A DNA stretch of 64,000 nt, from assembly GCF_001642475.1 (NCBI RefSeq), contig NW_019173952.1:62001-126000 (forward strand), written 5' to 3'. How positions within the stretch are numbered: the first letter of the stretch is position 1; each line of letters begins with the position of its first letter. Below are positions 42,043-54,341 of this stretch, in pieces. This DNA is from Fonsecaea monophora (lineage: Eukaryota > Ascomycota > Eurotiomycetes > Chaetothyriales > Herpotrichiellaceae). A program made the translations under genes and the position numbers. The notes under the pieces were generated by a model. It was not told the origin of the DNA and did not search any database. It worked only from the letters and a program-made list of their open reading frames with translations.

Positions 42043-43878
42043 ATGACCTCGATTGATGACCTTTTCCGTAAACCCAATGCCGCGTCAAAGCGAAAACTTG
42101 AGGACCCAACGAAATCATTCTCCAATGCCCTCTCCAACAAATCCGCTAAATTGGCCAACGGTTCCTCTCCACGCTCTTCCGCAAATGGCTCTTCTCATGA
42201 CGAGTCTGCCTCCAACGGTTCGGGCAGCAAAGCTGCTTTCGTGCAAGATGAAGTCCTAGACGAGGAAGATGATCTCGAGGCCGGGCCCGCGCGGCCGCCG
42301 GAAGACGTCGAGGACGAAGTTGGAGATGACGAGGAAGGCCGCTTCTTTGGTGGCGGTGTCACAAAACAAGAAAGAGAAGTGATTGACTATCTCGACAAAA
42401 ATGAGGCTGGGGAAGTGGAGGAGAAGATTGATTCCGCGTGGCTTCGCCGCACGGCCATCAACTTTGAACGGAAAATCAACAAGAATGCGGAACTGCGAGC
42501 CAAGTACGAGTCCGAGCCCATGAAGTTTGTAAGTAGTGAGGCCGACTTGGATGCTGAGATAAAAGGGTTGAGTCTGTTGAGCGAACATGGCGAGTTGTAC
42601 GCCGACTTCGTAAAAATGGGCTGCGCAGGCAGTTTGGTCGGGTTGCTCGCGCACGAGAATACCGACATTGCCATTGCCGTCTGCGAACTGCTCGTGGAAC
42701 TCACAGACGAAGACTCAACGACTACGGAAGAACAGTGGAAGACCTTGGTCAAAGCCATAATTCAAGGTGACATTGTGGATCTTCTGACCAGCAACCTCAG
42801 CAGATTGGACGAAGACAACAATGAGAGCGACCGAGCAGGAGTCTATCACGTCTTGAACGTGATCGAGAACATTTTATCCGACACTGGAAACGTGGAGGCT
42901 GCGGGGTCAAAAGATTCATTGATGGAATGGCTCCTCTCGAGGATAAAGAAGGTTGATCCTTACGCGAGAGGAAAAGTTGGGCAGAATCGTCAATATGCGG
43001 CGGAAATTCTAGCCATACTCCTGCAGAACAACAAAAACAATCGAGATCGCCTGGCACGAAAAGACGGGGTCGACTCTCTTCTTGAACTTCTGAGTGCCTA
43101 TCGGAAGCGAGATCCCGAGAAGGACTCAGACGAGGAAGAGTTTGCAGAAAATCTCTTTGATTGCTTAGCCTGCATGGTGGAAGAACGGCTTGCTGGCGAA
43201 AAGTTTGTGGAAGGAGAAGGCGTTGAATTGTGTCTCATTATGCTCCGAGAAGGGCGTTTGGCCAAAGCACGGGCGCTGCGAGTGCTCGATCATGCCATGA
43301 GTGGAGGCAATGCAACAGCCGTCGCGATGAGATTAGTGGACGCGGCCGGACTCAAGACCATCTTCGGCATGCTTATGAAGTCCCACAAAATGGAGCGAAG
43401 CCTTGTTGAGCACCTCATCGGAATCCTTGCGAGTATGTTGAGGTATCTGCCCGGAGGGTCCGCCGAACGAATACGCACTCTTGCCAAGTTTGTCGAAAAT
43501 GACTACGAAAAGATCACCAAGCTCGTCGAATTGCGACGGGAATACAAGACGAGACTGAGTAAGGTGGAAGCCTACATTCAGAGGGAACGGCAGGATCTCA
43601 ACGAAGCACAATTGCAGGCACAGGCTGATGAGTGGTTTTCACGGCGACTGGACGCCGGCCTCTTCTCACTTCAGGCGATTGAGTTAATCCTCAGTTGGAT
43701 GGTGGCAGAAGATAACGGAGCGAGGCAGACCATCACGGTGCTCCTCGGTGAAGACGGGCTCAAGGTTCTCGAGCGGAGCCTGAAAGACCAACTCAACGGG
43801 ATGGATCCTAGTCAAAGTGATGAAGCAAAGGCAACGGAGGAGATGCTGGAAGCATTACTTTTGTGCGTGGAGCAATGA
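42043..43878 (+). CDS. CTNNBL1 homologue, spliceosome-associated armadillo protein
   Basis: This 611-aa intronless gene encodes the fungal homologue of beta-catenin-like protein 1. In animals this protein binds CDC5L/PRP31 in the Prp19 complex; nuclear splicing is the expected role here. The N-terminus begins MTSIDDLFRKPNAASKRKLE, a disordered, Lys/Ser-rich nuclear-localisation region, then an acidic EEDDLEAGP stretch. It continues into the conserved cap (GEVEEKIDSAWLRRTAINFE). Armadillo-like helices follow: LLSEHGELYADFVKMGCAGS, LLAHENTDIAIAVCELLVEL, YHVLNVIENIL and AAEILAILLQNNKNNRDRLA. The C-terminal part includes AYIQRERQDLNEAQLQAQAD and LDAGLFSLQAIELILSWM. The upstream in-frame extension lacks conservation, so ATG 42043 is the preferred start. 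Confidence 0.9.
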   Translation: MTSIDDLFRKPNAASKRKLEDPTKSFSNALSNKSAKLANGSSPRSSANGSSHDESASNGSGSKAAFVQDEVLDEEDDLEAGPARPPEDVEDEVGDDEEGRFFGGGVTKQEREVIDYLDKNEAGEVEEKIDSAWLRRTAINFERKINKNAELRAKYESEPMKFVSSEADLDAEIKGLSLLSEHGELYADFVKMGCAGSLVGLLAHENTDIAIAVCELLVELTDEDSTTTEEQWKTLVKAIIQGDIVDLLTSNLSRLDEDNNESDRAGVYHVLNVIENILSDTGNVEAAGSKDSLMEWLLSRIKKVDPYARGKVGQNRQYAAEILAILLQNNKNNRDRLARKDGVDSLLELLSAYRKRDPEKDSDEEEFAENLFDCLACMVEERLAGEKFVEGEGVELCLIMLREGRLAKARALRVLDHAMSGGNATAVAMRLVDAAGLKTIFGMLMKSHKMERSLVEHLIGILASMLRYLPGGSAERIRTLAKFVENDYEKITKLVELRREYKTRLSKVEAYIQRERQDLNEAQLQAQADEWFSRRLDAGLFSLQAIELILSWMVAEDNGARQTITVLLGEDGLKVLERSLKDQLNGMDPSQSDEAKATEEMLEALLLCVEQ

Positions 43879-44461
43879 AGCTGGTGTTTTGTGAATGTGA
43901 AATCTAATCATGCCATTAGGGAGGATCGAATTGCTGCTAGCTGACATGCATATTCTTATGCATAATTATGATACCCACTTCATTCATGACCGCCATGTCG
44001 CCATTCTGACTTTGTTAAGGACTCCGGAATCACTCTGGAGACAATATGTAGATATACCCAAAAGTAGTTAGCGTTGTTTAGAATAAAGCGGCCAGAATTG
44101 CCACGGCGTCTTCACGCGCCAAAAAGACCCCCAGAGGCATTCCTTACACAGCAACCACAATTTACAAATCTCCATCCTTCATGCAGTCCCGAATGTCCTT
44201 CTCTTGCTGCTCGGGCATTTAGCTGTCTGTCGCTCCGTGAGTGACTCCCCAGAAGGGATCTGAGGTCTTGACTGACAATTCAGTGCCCTTTTTTCCAGAG
44301 CGCATCCCGCAGATCTGAGTTGCGACTGAGAAAGGGAGGGAAACTCGACTTTACCTCCTCCCTCTCCTTGCCTTCCCTTTATTCGGCATCGACTCGCTCA
44401 CTCATCTCCGACCGTCCGCGAGCGCACCTTCTCATCCCTCTGATAGTAGTGGTCGCCGGCC
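43879..44461 (+). promoter_or_regulatory. RPB2 promoter and 5' leader with probable UTR intron
   Basis: This region upstream of RPB2 contains a well-formed intron candidate at 44237-44283 (47 bp: GTGAGT donor, TTGACTGAC branch region, CAG acceptor). It lies about 180 bp before the start codon, so it would be a 5' UTR intron. The rest shows a pyrimidine-rich stretch before the ATG. Confidence 0.5.
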
Positions 44462-47400
44462 ATGGCGGAATACGACGTGAAGTCTGAACCCAACGGTTAC
44501 TATGGGCAAGCTGGTGCCTACGAGGAGGTGGAGACTGGTGAACAAGACATCACATCTGAAGACTGCTGGAAAGTCATCAGTTCCTTCTTCGACATCAAGA
44601 AGTTGGCCTCTATGCAGATAGACTCATTCAACCACTTCATGCGCTCGGGCCTACAAGATCTGGTCAACGAAAAGGGTGGCGTCACTTTAGATCATGCCCA
44701 AAATGTCGATGAAAATGACCCAAATCCAATCGTCATCAAGAGACATGAGGTCAAGTTTGGCAAGGTTACGCTCAGCAAGCCGAATCAGGTCGAGCCGGAT
44801 GGCACTACAACAGACTGCATGCCCCACGAAGCACGAATGCGGAGTTTAACATACGCAAGTCCAGTCTATGTCAAGATGACGCGAAGAACATACTACGCAA
44901 AGGAGCGTCCTTGGGACGAATATGACAAAGACTCTGGCGTCATGAGAGAAGACGGCACCGAACTTTACTGGAGAGAGGGTGATGATGAAGATGACTTCGA
45001 CAATGATAAAGAGGTATACATAGGAAAGATACCCATCATGGTGAGAAGCATGACCTGCCACTTGGTGAGCGAAAAGTTTCAAAGCGAGCGAGATCTTTTC
45101 GCCTGGGGAGAATGTCCATATGACCAGGGAGGCTATTTTATCATCAACGGTAGCGAGAAAGTGCTCATTGCTCAAGAACGAAGTGCCGGAAACATCGTCC
45201 AGGTCTTCCAAAAGGCAGCGCCCTCGCCCTTTACACATCTCGCAGAGATCAGATCCGTCATCGATCGCGGCGCCCGCATGATGTCGCAGTGCACCGTCAA
45301 ACTCTTCCGTAGAGTCGATGGTCCGGACGGCACTAAGATCGACAACCCGATTCGAGTTCAGCTACCATACGTCAAACAGGATATTCCTCTCGTTATTGTC
45401 TTTCGAGCGTTGGACATTGTCTCAGACGCCGATATCCTGGAGAAGATCTGCTTCGACCAGAGTGATAAAGAGATGATGGATATGTTGATGGGCTCACTCC
45501 AGGAAGGCCAGGCCATTCAGGGCGCGGATCTGGCTCGAGACTTTATTGCACGCCGAGGTAACATTCCGACTCTGAAAAGCCATGAACGGCAGAAGCATGC
45601 CACAGACATCTTGCAGAAGGAGTTTCTACCTCATATTGGACAAAGTCCAGATGCTACTGCTAGAAAAGCTTTCTTTCTCGGCTACATGGTCAATCGATTG
45701 CTGAAATGCGCTCTCGGTCGCGCAGAGCCGGACGATCGGGATCATCTAGGGAAAAAGCGACTTGATCTTGCGGGACCATTGATGACCAACCTCTTCCGGC
45801 TTCAGTTTGACAAAGCTACCAAAGACTTCTACCGCTATATGCAGAAGCGCGTAGAAGCGGGCCAGCCCATCAATATCATGGCAGGCTTCAAGCATCCTAT
45901 TATCACCAGCGGCCTGAAATATTCTTTGGCCACTGGCAATTGGGGAGACCAAAAGAAGCTGGACAAAGCGAAAGCTGGTGTTTCTCAAGTGCTCAGTCGG
46001 TACACTTTTGCCTCTACCTTGTCACATCTTCGCCGCACCAATGCTCCGATCGGTCGAGAAGGTAAAATTGCTAAGCCCCGTCAACTCCACAACACTCATT
46101 GGGGTTATGTCTGCCCAGCTGAGACGCCCGAGGGTCAGGCTTGTGGTCTGGTCAAGAACCTGTCGCTCATGTCGATGGTTACAAATACTTATGAGACTGC
46201 TCCACTGGTAAATTATATCCTCACTAAGCATGTCGAAGCATTGGAAGACTGGGAACCTCGATTGAATCCTCAAGCAACGAAAGTCTTCGTCGACGGTGTG
46301 TGGTTTGCGGTAGTCCTACGGGATCCGAAACGCCTGGTGGATGACCTGCGCAAGCTTCGGAGAAAGGGCGTCTTCGATGCTCAGGTGAGTTTGGTTTGGG
46401 ACATTCGAGAGAAAGAATTCAAAGTCAACGGTGACTCGGGAAGAATTGTCCGCCCCCTGTTTGTGGTTGAGACCGACCCAGCCTCAGAGAACCGTGGCAA
46501 CTTGGTGCTGAACAAGGAACACATCAACAAGCTTGATCAGACTGCTTATCTGAAGGAAAGCGGCTTCCAGTTCACAGACGAAATCCGACCATACGGTTGG
46601 AACAATCTCCTCGAATCAGGCGTTGTTGAATACCTTGATGCTGAGGAAGAAGAGACGGCGATGATCATCATGACACCTGAGGCCCTGGCCGACTCCAAAG
46701 CAAGATGGATGGGTATGGAGATAGAGGCCGAAGACGACCCTTTGCGGAGAAACGACCCTCTCCTAAACCCGTTCTCCCACACCTTCACTCATTGCGAAAT
46801 TCATCCAAGTATGATCTTGGGAGTTTGCGCCAGTATCATCCCCTTCCCTGACCACAACCAATCGCCTCGTAACACCTATCAGTCTGCCATGGGTAAGCAG
46901 GCTATGGGCGTCTTCCTCACCAACTTCGACCAACGGATGGAGACCATGGCCAACATCCTCTACTACCCTCAGAAACCTCTTGCCAGAACGATGGCTATGG
47001 ATTATCTGAAATTCCGAGAGCTCCCTGCCGGGCAGAATGCGATTGTGGCTATTGCGACCTACTCAGGCTATAACCAAGAAGATTCCGTCATCATGAATCA
47101 GAGCTCCATCGACCGTGGACTTTTCCGTTCGCTGTTCTATCGTACCTACCAAGACTCAGAGAAGATAGTCGGCCACTCCGTGGTAGAGCAGTTTGAGAAG
47201 CCCACAAGATCGGACACTCTCCGACTCAAGCACGGTACCTATGACAAGATTGACGAAGACGGCATTGTTGCTCCTGGTGTCCGCGTGAGTGGCGAGGACA
47301 TCATTATGGGCAAAACTGCGCCTATGGCACCAGATGCGGAAGAACTCGGCCAGAGACAGAAACAGCACATCAAGCGCGACGTATCGACACCCCTGAGGTC

Positions 47401-48238
47401 TACAGAGTCTGGTATTGTTGACCAGGTTCTGCTGACGACAACCAACGAGGGTCATCGGTTTGCCAAGGTCAGGGTAAGAACTACGAAAGTGCCTCAGATT
47501 GGTGATAAATTCGCATCTCGTCACGGTCAGAAGGGTACCATTGGTATTACATACCGTCATGAGGATATGCCCTTTACACGAGAAGGCATTGTACCCGATC
47601 TCATCATCAACCCGCACGCCATTCCCTCCCGAATGACCATTGCTCACTTGATCGAATGTCAACTCTCAAAGGTAGCGACACTTCGGGGTGACGAAGGTGA
47701 CGCCACCCCTTTCACAAAGGTCACGGTGACGCAGATTTCCGAGTTGTTGAGGAGAATGGGCTACCAGTCTCGAGGCTTTGAAGTCATGTACAACGGGCAC
47801 ACTGGACGGAAACTTGTCGCACAAGTCTTCCTCGGCCCTACGTATTACCAACGTCTCAGACATATGGTCGACGACAAGATCCATTCCCGGGCACGGGGTC
47901 CCACTCAAATCTTGACCCGACAGCCTGTCGAAGGTCGTGCTCGCGACGGTGGTCTCCGTTTCGGTGAAATGGAACGCGACTGCATGATCGCGCATGGTGC
48001 CTCGTCATTCCTCAAAGAACGTCTTTTCGACGTATCGGATCCTTTCCGCGTGCACATTTGTGATATTTGCGGATTGATGACGGTGATTGCGAAACTCAAG
48101 AAGAATACTTTTGAGTGCAAGAACTGTAATAACAAGAACCGTATCAGTCAGATCTACCTGCCGTATGCAGCGAAGCTGTTGTTCCAGGAATTGTGGAGCA
48201 TGAACATTGCAGCGAGACTGTACACCAAAAAGGGTTAG
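44462..48238 (+). CDS. RPB2: RNA polymerase II second-largest subunit RPB2
   Basis: This 1258-aa intronless gene encodes the Rpb2 subunit, which forms the lobe, fork and hybrid-binding wall of Pol II. The early [20 protein letters not shown] motif, then [20 protein letters not shown], and [14 protein letters not shown] identify the lobe and fork regions. [20 protein letters not shown] is the near-universal RPB2 signature. Around [20 protein letters not shown] and [15 protein letters not shown] lie the hybrid-binding core and its basic residues. The C-terminal zinc site is ICDICG, then FECKNC. An acidic insert ([13 protein letters not shown]) lies at about residue 175, within the lobe. The length is close to yeast Rpb2 (1224). 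The start is supported by the family's N-terminus and by a near-consensus translation context. Confidence 0.97.
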   Translation: MAEYDVKSEPNGYYGQAGAYEEVETGEQDITSEDCWKVISSFFDIKKLASMQIDSFNHFMRSGLQDLVNEKGGVTLDHAQNVDENDPNPIVIKRHEVKFGKVTLSKPNQVEPDGTTTDCMPHEARMRSLTYASPVYVKMTRRTYYAKERPWDEYDKDSGVMREDGTELYWREGDDEDDFDNDKEVYIGKIPIMVRSMTCHLVSEKFQSERDLFAWGECPYDQGGYFIINGSEKVLIAQERSAGNIVQVFQKAAPSPFTHLAEIRSVIDRGARMMSQCTVKLFRRVDGPDGTKIDNPIRVQLPYVKQDIPLVIVFRALDIVSDADILEKICFDQSDKEMMDMLMGSLQEGQAIQGADLARDFIARRGNIPTLKSHERQKHATDILQKEFLPHIGQSPDATARKAFFLGYMVNRLLKCALGRAEPDDRDHLGKKRLDLAGPLMTNLFRLQFDKATKDFYRYMQKRVEAGQPINIMAGFKHPIITSGLKYSLATGNWGDQKKLDKAKAGVSQVLSRYTFASTLSHLRRTNAPIGREGKIAKPRQLHNTHWGYVCPAETPEGQACGLVKNLSLMSMVTNTYETAPLVNYILTKHVEALEDWEPRLNPQATKVFVDGVWFAVVLRDPKRLVDDLRKLRRKGVFDAQVSLVWDIREKEFKVNGDSGRIVRPLFVVETDPASENRGNLVLNKEHINKLDQTAYLKESGFQFTDEIRPYGWNNLLESGVVEYLDAEEEETAMIIMTPEALADSKARWMGMEIEAEDDPLRRNDPLLNPFSHTFTHCEIHPSMILGVCASIIPFPDHNQSPRNTYQSAMGKQAMGVFLTNFDQRMETMANILYYPQKPLARTMAMDYLKFRELPAGQNAIVAIATYSGYNQEDSVIMNQSSIDRGLFRSLFYRTYQDSEKIVGHSVVEQFEKPTRSDTLRLKHGTYDKIDEDGIVAPGVRVSGEDIIMGKTAPMAPDAEELGQRQKQHIKRDVSTPLRSTESGIVDQVLLTTTNEGHRFAKVRVRTTKVPQIGDKFASRHGQKGTIGITYRHEDMPFTREGIVPDLIINPHAIPSRMTIAHLIECQLSKVATLRGDEGDATPFTKVTVTQISELLRRMGYQSRGFEVMYNGHTGRKLVAQVFLGPTYYQRLRHMVDDKIHSRARGPTQILTRQPVEGRARDGGLRFGEMERDCMIAHGASSFLKERLFDVSDPFRVHICDICGLMTVIAKLKKNTFECKNCNNKNRISQIYLPYAAKLLFQELWSMNIAARLYTKKG

Positions 48239-49712
48239 GGCAACCAGGACTGGGACGATTCTTGCTAGGAGTCAGGCTAGAAGGTTACAATAGCGCAAAC
48301 GCACGTGCGTCGGCCGACGGTTGGCCATGGCTGCCTGCGAGGTTCCACGACATCTTTGGTTGCTAGGATGCATTTTGAGCGACGGTTTCTCCGAGCCAAG
48401 GACGAAAGTCGCGTCGCCTATCTCGATAGCAGGAGAGAAGCTTGGGGACAGCATTTTCGTCGCGCCAGGAGCTTTTCAGTGATTGGGTTTTGAGGAGTGG
48501 ATTGTCAGCCAGAGAGTCGGGGAACGACAAACGAACGTATTGCAATCATCGAGCGTCCATGTGTTTTCTTGCTCCTGCAACAGTCTTGATGTTTGCTATC
48601 ACAACCCAAGTCTCTGGCCCCTGTTGTCATGCGACGCACGGCAGCGACTGCCCGACTCCTCTCCACAAGATGAAGAGAGCAGCGAAGAATCAGAGATTCA
48701 GAGAACCAGGGGTGAGCGGGAGCTGCGAAAGAAGGAAATTGCCTTTATTGCATTGTATTGTATATACATCACATCACACGACACTGCCGCTGCCATGCCA
48801 TGCCTTGCAATCCATACACGAATCGCGATGCAACCGACAGCTAGAGCAACGAACAAAGAAAGGGGCAGAGAAGAACAACAGAAGAACCGGCACCACAGCG
48901 CAAGCGGCAAACGGGCCGGCCGCGGCGGGTTCGACCGATGGATCGATCAGCTAGAAAGAAAGACAAATTGGTGCTGATGGTGACTTACATATTTCTTCGG
49001 GCGGAAAAAATGCCCAATTTTTATCAGTAGGATAGGATAGGATAACGAACGCTACATTACCTACCTAGCAGAGGAGAGAAAATCATTGTATTCATCCCGT
49101 GATTTCATCTACCCCTACCTACATAGCTATCTAGGTAATTAGGTAATTAGGTAGTGATTGGGTATTTATTGTGTTTGGTCAAATAGATGATGTATTATTG
49201 CTTGCATGCAGGCATATGTACTATGTAAGTCAGATTCATAGAGAGAGGATTAAATTGGAGACATAAAGGGATGGATGATATCACGATCTTTCTTGACCAC
49301 AGCCTTCCATGCAACATGGCGGTACATGGCGTCCTACACTACCACCTAAAAAGTACCGTGTATGGTGTCCACAACCCACAACCACACGCGGTTCCAGCCC
49401 TTGCGCCGGCCTGCCTCTGTCAGTGATGATGCTGATGCTTGTTCCGCACTCTGGTCAACTTCTTTCTGCACTGTCACGGGTTTCACCACATCGATGATGC
49501 ACATGTTTTAGCCCAGGGTCTTGTTCCACCACTGGCACATATATGTTGCGCCGCGAATTCTGCCGAATGGTTGTGGGTGATATGTTCATCTCGTGGCGAA
49601 GTGGGTTGCGAGGCTGGAAGGGCTGCGGAGAGAATCAAGGGTGTGAATTGAATTGTAGCTCGCTCAGTCTCAGGAAGCTGTAGGGGGACGTTGTTTTTCT
49701 GGGGCGCCATTC
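48239..49712. other. Convergent intergenic region
   Basis: This 1.5-kb stretch separates the 3' ends of RPB2 (plus) and the coiled-coil gene (minus). Two overlapping plus-strand frames at 48442-48977 lack any family sign. A TAGGTAATTA tandem occurs at about 49132-49155, and a GGATA repeat at about 49029. No gene is supported. Confidence 0.6.
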
Positions 49713-52129
49713 CTAGTGGGCACTGGACGTTGTTGGGTGCTCATGTGCTGGATCGTCCTTGGAGAAGGGATTGTACGATGGCTTCTGAAGACCACCACTC
49801 TGTACCTCGTATGAACTTGTGGGTGGCTCATGAGAAGAAGCAGCAGCAGTCCCGGCGACGGCAGCACCTGTGCCCCCAACGACTCCAGCTTCGGCAATAT
49901 GATGGTCACCATGCTCAGCCTCGGGCTCATCATAGTCGTGGTCCTCGTATTCTTCTTCTTCGCCAGTATCCTTGTTCTTGCGACGCTTGAAGATTCGTTT
50001 CAAAAGACCCGGCTTCTTCTCCTCTGGCTCTTTGTGGAGTTTCGTCCGACCCGATTCGTCGGTCACCGTTGTGGGAGGCGGATGTCGGTCTTTGTCATGC
50101 ACTTCATATGCACCAGCGCCGGTTGCTGCACCTGCACCAGCTCCGGCGGCAGCAGCAGCTGTGGCTTTCTCGCGCTCCTTTTGATCGCGCTCGAGTTCCT
50201 CGCGCCGGTGTCTTTCTTCCTTCTCCGCAGCCTTTTCCCTAGCGGCGGTTTCCTTGTCAACTTCTTTCTGGTGATGCTTCTCCTGCTTCTCCTGCTCTTT
50301 CTGGTGCTGCTTTTCTTCTTTTTTAATCTCCTTTTGATGTTGCTTCTCTTCCTTCTTGGCTTGCTTTTCAGCTGCCTTCTGATCCTTTTCGAATTGCTTC
50401 TGGCGGGCAGCCTCTTGTTCCGCTAAATCTTTCTGCCTCTGAGTGTCTTCCTCCAGTCTGTCTTGCCGCTTATTATGCTCATACAACCCAGCAGCCCCAG
50501 CCCCAGCTCCAGCACCTGCAACTCCAGCAAGTGCAGCTTCCTTTTCCTTTTTGTGTCTCCGTGATTCTGTTTCCCCTGAGACCGTATCCTGCCCTTCAGA
50601 GTATTCGGATGTTCTGGATGCTCCACCCTCGGCACTTGTTGGCCCAGCACGGGTAGCCTCCTGGTTGGCTTTGTCCTTCTTGGTTTGCGCCTCTGGTCTT
50701 TCTTGAGGTTGCTTGTATTCTGATACGATGGATGTTTCAGTCGTAGCAGGTGCAGCCTCATACGCGGTATGCGGTTGTCGGGCGGTTTGACCTGCCGGTG
50801 TTGTCTTGATAGCGCCCTCTGATGTGGGAACCGTTGCCGTTGCGGGCGTCGCAGCCGTGGTGTCATTTCGAAGAGGCCAGTCGGTCTCGGCTGTGTTTTG
50901 CTCTCGACCTCGCATAGAATAAACGCCCGCCGCCGCTACGCCAGCCCCAACGCCTGCCGCTCCAGCGGCCAGTCCCGTATTGCGAGCTGCATGGTCCTTT
51001 TCCTCCTGGTCTGAAGTTGCGGAGATGCCCCCGATCGGCGGATTGATCGGCGCAGGAGAATCCACACCCGCTGGGTAGGCTGTGGTGGGAATACTCTCTT
51101 TTCTGTGATGTGACGATGGAGGCCCTGAGCGACTTGGGGAGGTGTAGGATTCGACGCCAGTGGTAGTCGTAGGTTGATTAGGAGTGTCTGCTACGGCGTG
51201 CTGTTGATCTTCCTCAGCCCTCGAGGTAGCCACCATAGCACCACTTGCGGCAGTCCCTAAACCCACTGCACCAAGGATCTTGCCAATCGTTCCAGAGCTC
51301 CTGGGCTCTTCTGAGGCTGGCTCTTGGGTTCCAGGGGCAGCTCTTGTTGCGAACTGGGCTGCGGCAGCTGCGTCAGGCACTTTAGTCTTCTCGGCCTCAC
51401 CGTAAACCGCTGATCGCTCGGCTGGTGATGTTGTCGTCGTCAAGGTAGAAGGCGCGATTGTGGTAGCGTCGTGGGCTGTTGTGTCACTGGGAAATGCTCC
51501 AGGGAGGTGAGAAGCTGGGGATGTCAGTGTATGGAGCCTACCACCTGGATCTTGTCATGGAGCCATACTACTATAATCCTTGTCCTTGTGAAATGCGTGG
51601 GCTGCGGCGGCCAAGGGACCACCCTCAGGTATGCCCCTGCTGGACACATAGGAGTGTTCGGGTGCCCGATACGTGGCGGGGTCCTCGGATCTGAAGTCAA
51701 CGACATTTGGAACAGGATCGCCTGTACGCAGTGTATGGGAACTATATGTCGAGGTTTCGCCAATGGCAGCTGTACCAGGGCCACGGCCAGGCAATTGACT
51801 AGCCAGGCCGCCTTCACGAGCCTGTTGTATATCTGTGCCTGATAATGGGTTAGATATGTCAATGGGCGCGATGCAAAGGACGTGGTTTAGGCCAGGGATG
51901 AACGCACCTCGAGTATCTCCCGCGGTTGTGTTTTCCTGGACACCAGTTGCGGCACCCACAGGCTGCTCTTCGTTCTTGGGGAAATGAGACCCTTGTCCTG
52001 TCAATCGACTACTTGGTCCTGTCTTGTCCTCGACATTTCCTTTGTCCCTACTTTGCCTTGAGCACGTATTTGGCGGAGAGGGAGCCTGGGGGGTTATGGG
52101 ACGTACATCATGGTCTTTAACTTGTCCAT
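49713..52129 (-). CDS. Ala/Gly-rich coiled-coil protein, unknown function
   Basis: I do not recognise a named domain. The best model has exons 52129-52107, 52047-51908, 51838-51572 and 51514-49713, giving 743 aa; the first junction (a TAG acceptor at 52048) is uncertain. The N-terminus starts MDKLKTMM. Low-complexity segments with Ala/Gly runs (AAGAAGVGAGVAAAGVYSMR, AGAGAATGAGAYEVHDK) alternate with a highly charged region of about 120 residues (KEEKQHQKEIKKEEKQHQKE, then RHRREELERDQKEREKATA), a strong coiled coil. A basic KRIFKRRKNK patch and an acidic EEEEYEDHDYDEPEAEHGD stretch close the protein. The composition is that of a soluble or membrane-peripheral hydrophilic protein. A short DYTSHLPGAFPSDT element near the middle resembles a motif I have seen in fungal hypothetical proteins. 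Intron 3 at 51839-51907 is 69 nt and would be read through without a stop. Confidence 0.62.
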
Positions 52130-54341
52130 TGAGGTTCGAAATTGTTAGATTCTGTCGAAATAGTTCAGATCAAGTACAGAGAAAATCGTCAACCACAAAT
52201 AGAAGGAGACTACGGCGGTGTCAAACGAGGAGAAGGGAGGTGATGCTGAATGCTGGCTGCGCCCGTCAATGCTCCCTGCGCCATGGTTGATGGTTTGCGT
52301 CATAACCTCAGAAACTCAAACCGTCACCCCATGACACCAGATCGTCAAACCTCCAACCTTGGTAATTCACGGACATTTTTCAAGCCACAGACGGCAGACA
52401 CAGAGTTGTTCATTGGCCGATGGTCACCCTAGCCACTGCCAGCTGCCCAGTTGAAGCGGGGTGGATGAAAACACTAGACGTAGTAGGTAGAGCAGCCTGA
52501 GCAGCTCAGCTGTGGCCAGTCCCTGAATGTGCCCAGTCTGGACACCGATGAAGTCATGCTTGGAACACAACAGCACCAGCAGAAGCCAAAGAAACCAATA
52601 AACCGAAAAAGGTCATTTTCGAGCAACTAAGATCTCGAAAGATCGACCAATCATGCTGCGATGAAGAACCTGGCAGCCTGGGGCGAGTGGACATTAATGC
52701 ACAACATCGGCCATTTTGAGGGTTACTATCCGAGACGACGGCGCTTCAAACTCGTCCGACCGGACTGTGACAATTTGATGATGAGTTGTCAGGGTCAAAT
52801 TATTAACAGCAGTGATGATCGCCCCGTTGACATGTAATACGCGTCATTTCCCCAAATCTGGGCAAAGGACAGGAGTGGTCACGTGAGACTGCGTCGAGCG
52901 AGATATTGCCGTTGTGGTACTCAATTGGTGGCGAAGATGGCTCTAAGTTCTGGTCAGAGGTTGGACGGGCAAGACGTTTCTGGCCCGTGGAGTGATGCGA
53001 AGGAGAACTTGATCTTCTTCTGAAGAAACCTGGTCCGACACAATCCTTATCAGCAGAAACAAGTCGCTCATGCACGTCGGGTGAGGACCACAATCGCTAG
53101 AGGACTAGAGGGAGCACGCTGTGAAAGGGAGCCACGCTACAGGTGCATTGGGAGTCGACTTTTCGGGGTGTTATAGGTGGAATTGATAGGGCTCCTAGGC
53201 TAAAGGTCTCGCAGGGTCCAGGCTTGCCTGCGACCAATGCAAGGGGCGGCCAGTCGCCACCCAACCACATCCAGCAAAAACCGCCCGCGCCAGAACAAGA
53301 GCCGGAACAAGAATGTTTCTAGAAGGTCGCATCGCCTACTTGGATCGCCATGCAACGAATCCTCCTACTTGGATATGCTTGTTCTGGTAGGTGTACTACT
53401 ACCAAGAAATCTTGCTTATGGCGGCACGAGCGGCCAATTTGATATACCGGGGAAACCAGCACGTTGCATTGCAGGAGGACCAGCGGCAACTCCTACCAGC
53501 TTCATGGCATCACACTTGTACAAACTCGTCCTGTCCCCAGAAAATAGGCAGTTTACGGAGTAGTTGAGGTAGGATTGGGACCACATCTCACCACGGAGCG
53601 ATTCGCCCAACCTGCGCCTCGACCACTGACAGATCCATACAGAACCCACACCCATGGAAGGCCTATCGGCGGAATCATCGGATTCTGCCACCCTTGGCTA
53701 CCGTTGGGCAGTTCTGGCAGTCTAGTCGCTCGCTGACCTTCTTCACAGTCGACCTGCTCCATTTTTATGCCTCGCCTCTCGGGTTTCGCGATATGCTACT
53801 CGTACACTACCTCCCCAAGTACGCTATGCACCCATTGCCCATGCTCAGACCTGCGATAGATTCCGCCGACCATGGCGCAGAGAGTGGGTACTTGCTCCCG
53901 CTACATTGGGAAAGGCAGGGCACAGAGCACGGGCACATCTTATCCTAGCATGCCACCATGGTCGACCAGTGCCCACGGCTATCTCCATCCTCCTCCGGCT
54001 CCTCTCCTCCACCCTGTGCCAGATTCCCAGCACAACAGTTATGCCCACCGTCTCGTCACTCCTACCCACGGGCCCCCATGCTCTCCTGACTGCGTCTGAT
54101 ATGCCTCTGGCCACCAGCCGTTCCACATCTCTCAAATCCAACCTGATGGCAACCATATGAAGTCTCTTGGTCCATTGCGGCCCATCCCACTCCTCTATTT
54201 CCCCGTTACAACATCGACCACAGCCGACCTCGCGTTTTCGTGAAAAGGGCTTATCTGTTATCGACCAAGGGTCAGTGTCCGATACACTGTCAGCGCCCAC
54301 TCGACCAGAACCTCTTTTCTCCCTCACATCGCATACGCACA
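52130..54341. other. Divergent intergenic region
   Basis: This 2.2-kb region between the coiled-coil gene (minus) and the hypothetical gene (plus) should hold both promoters. Frames seen on either strand (for example 53845-54342 minus) have no features of a family and look like noise. Confidence 0.6.

Noticed and set aside
48442..48977. Two overlapping plus-strand frames after RPB2
   Set aside because: They use different frames over the same bases, show no protein-like pattern and lie in a 3'-3' intergenic region.
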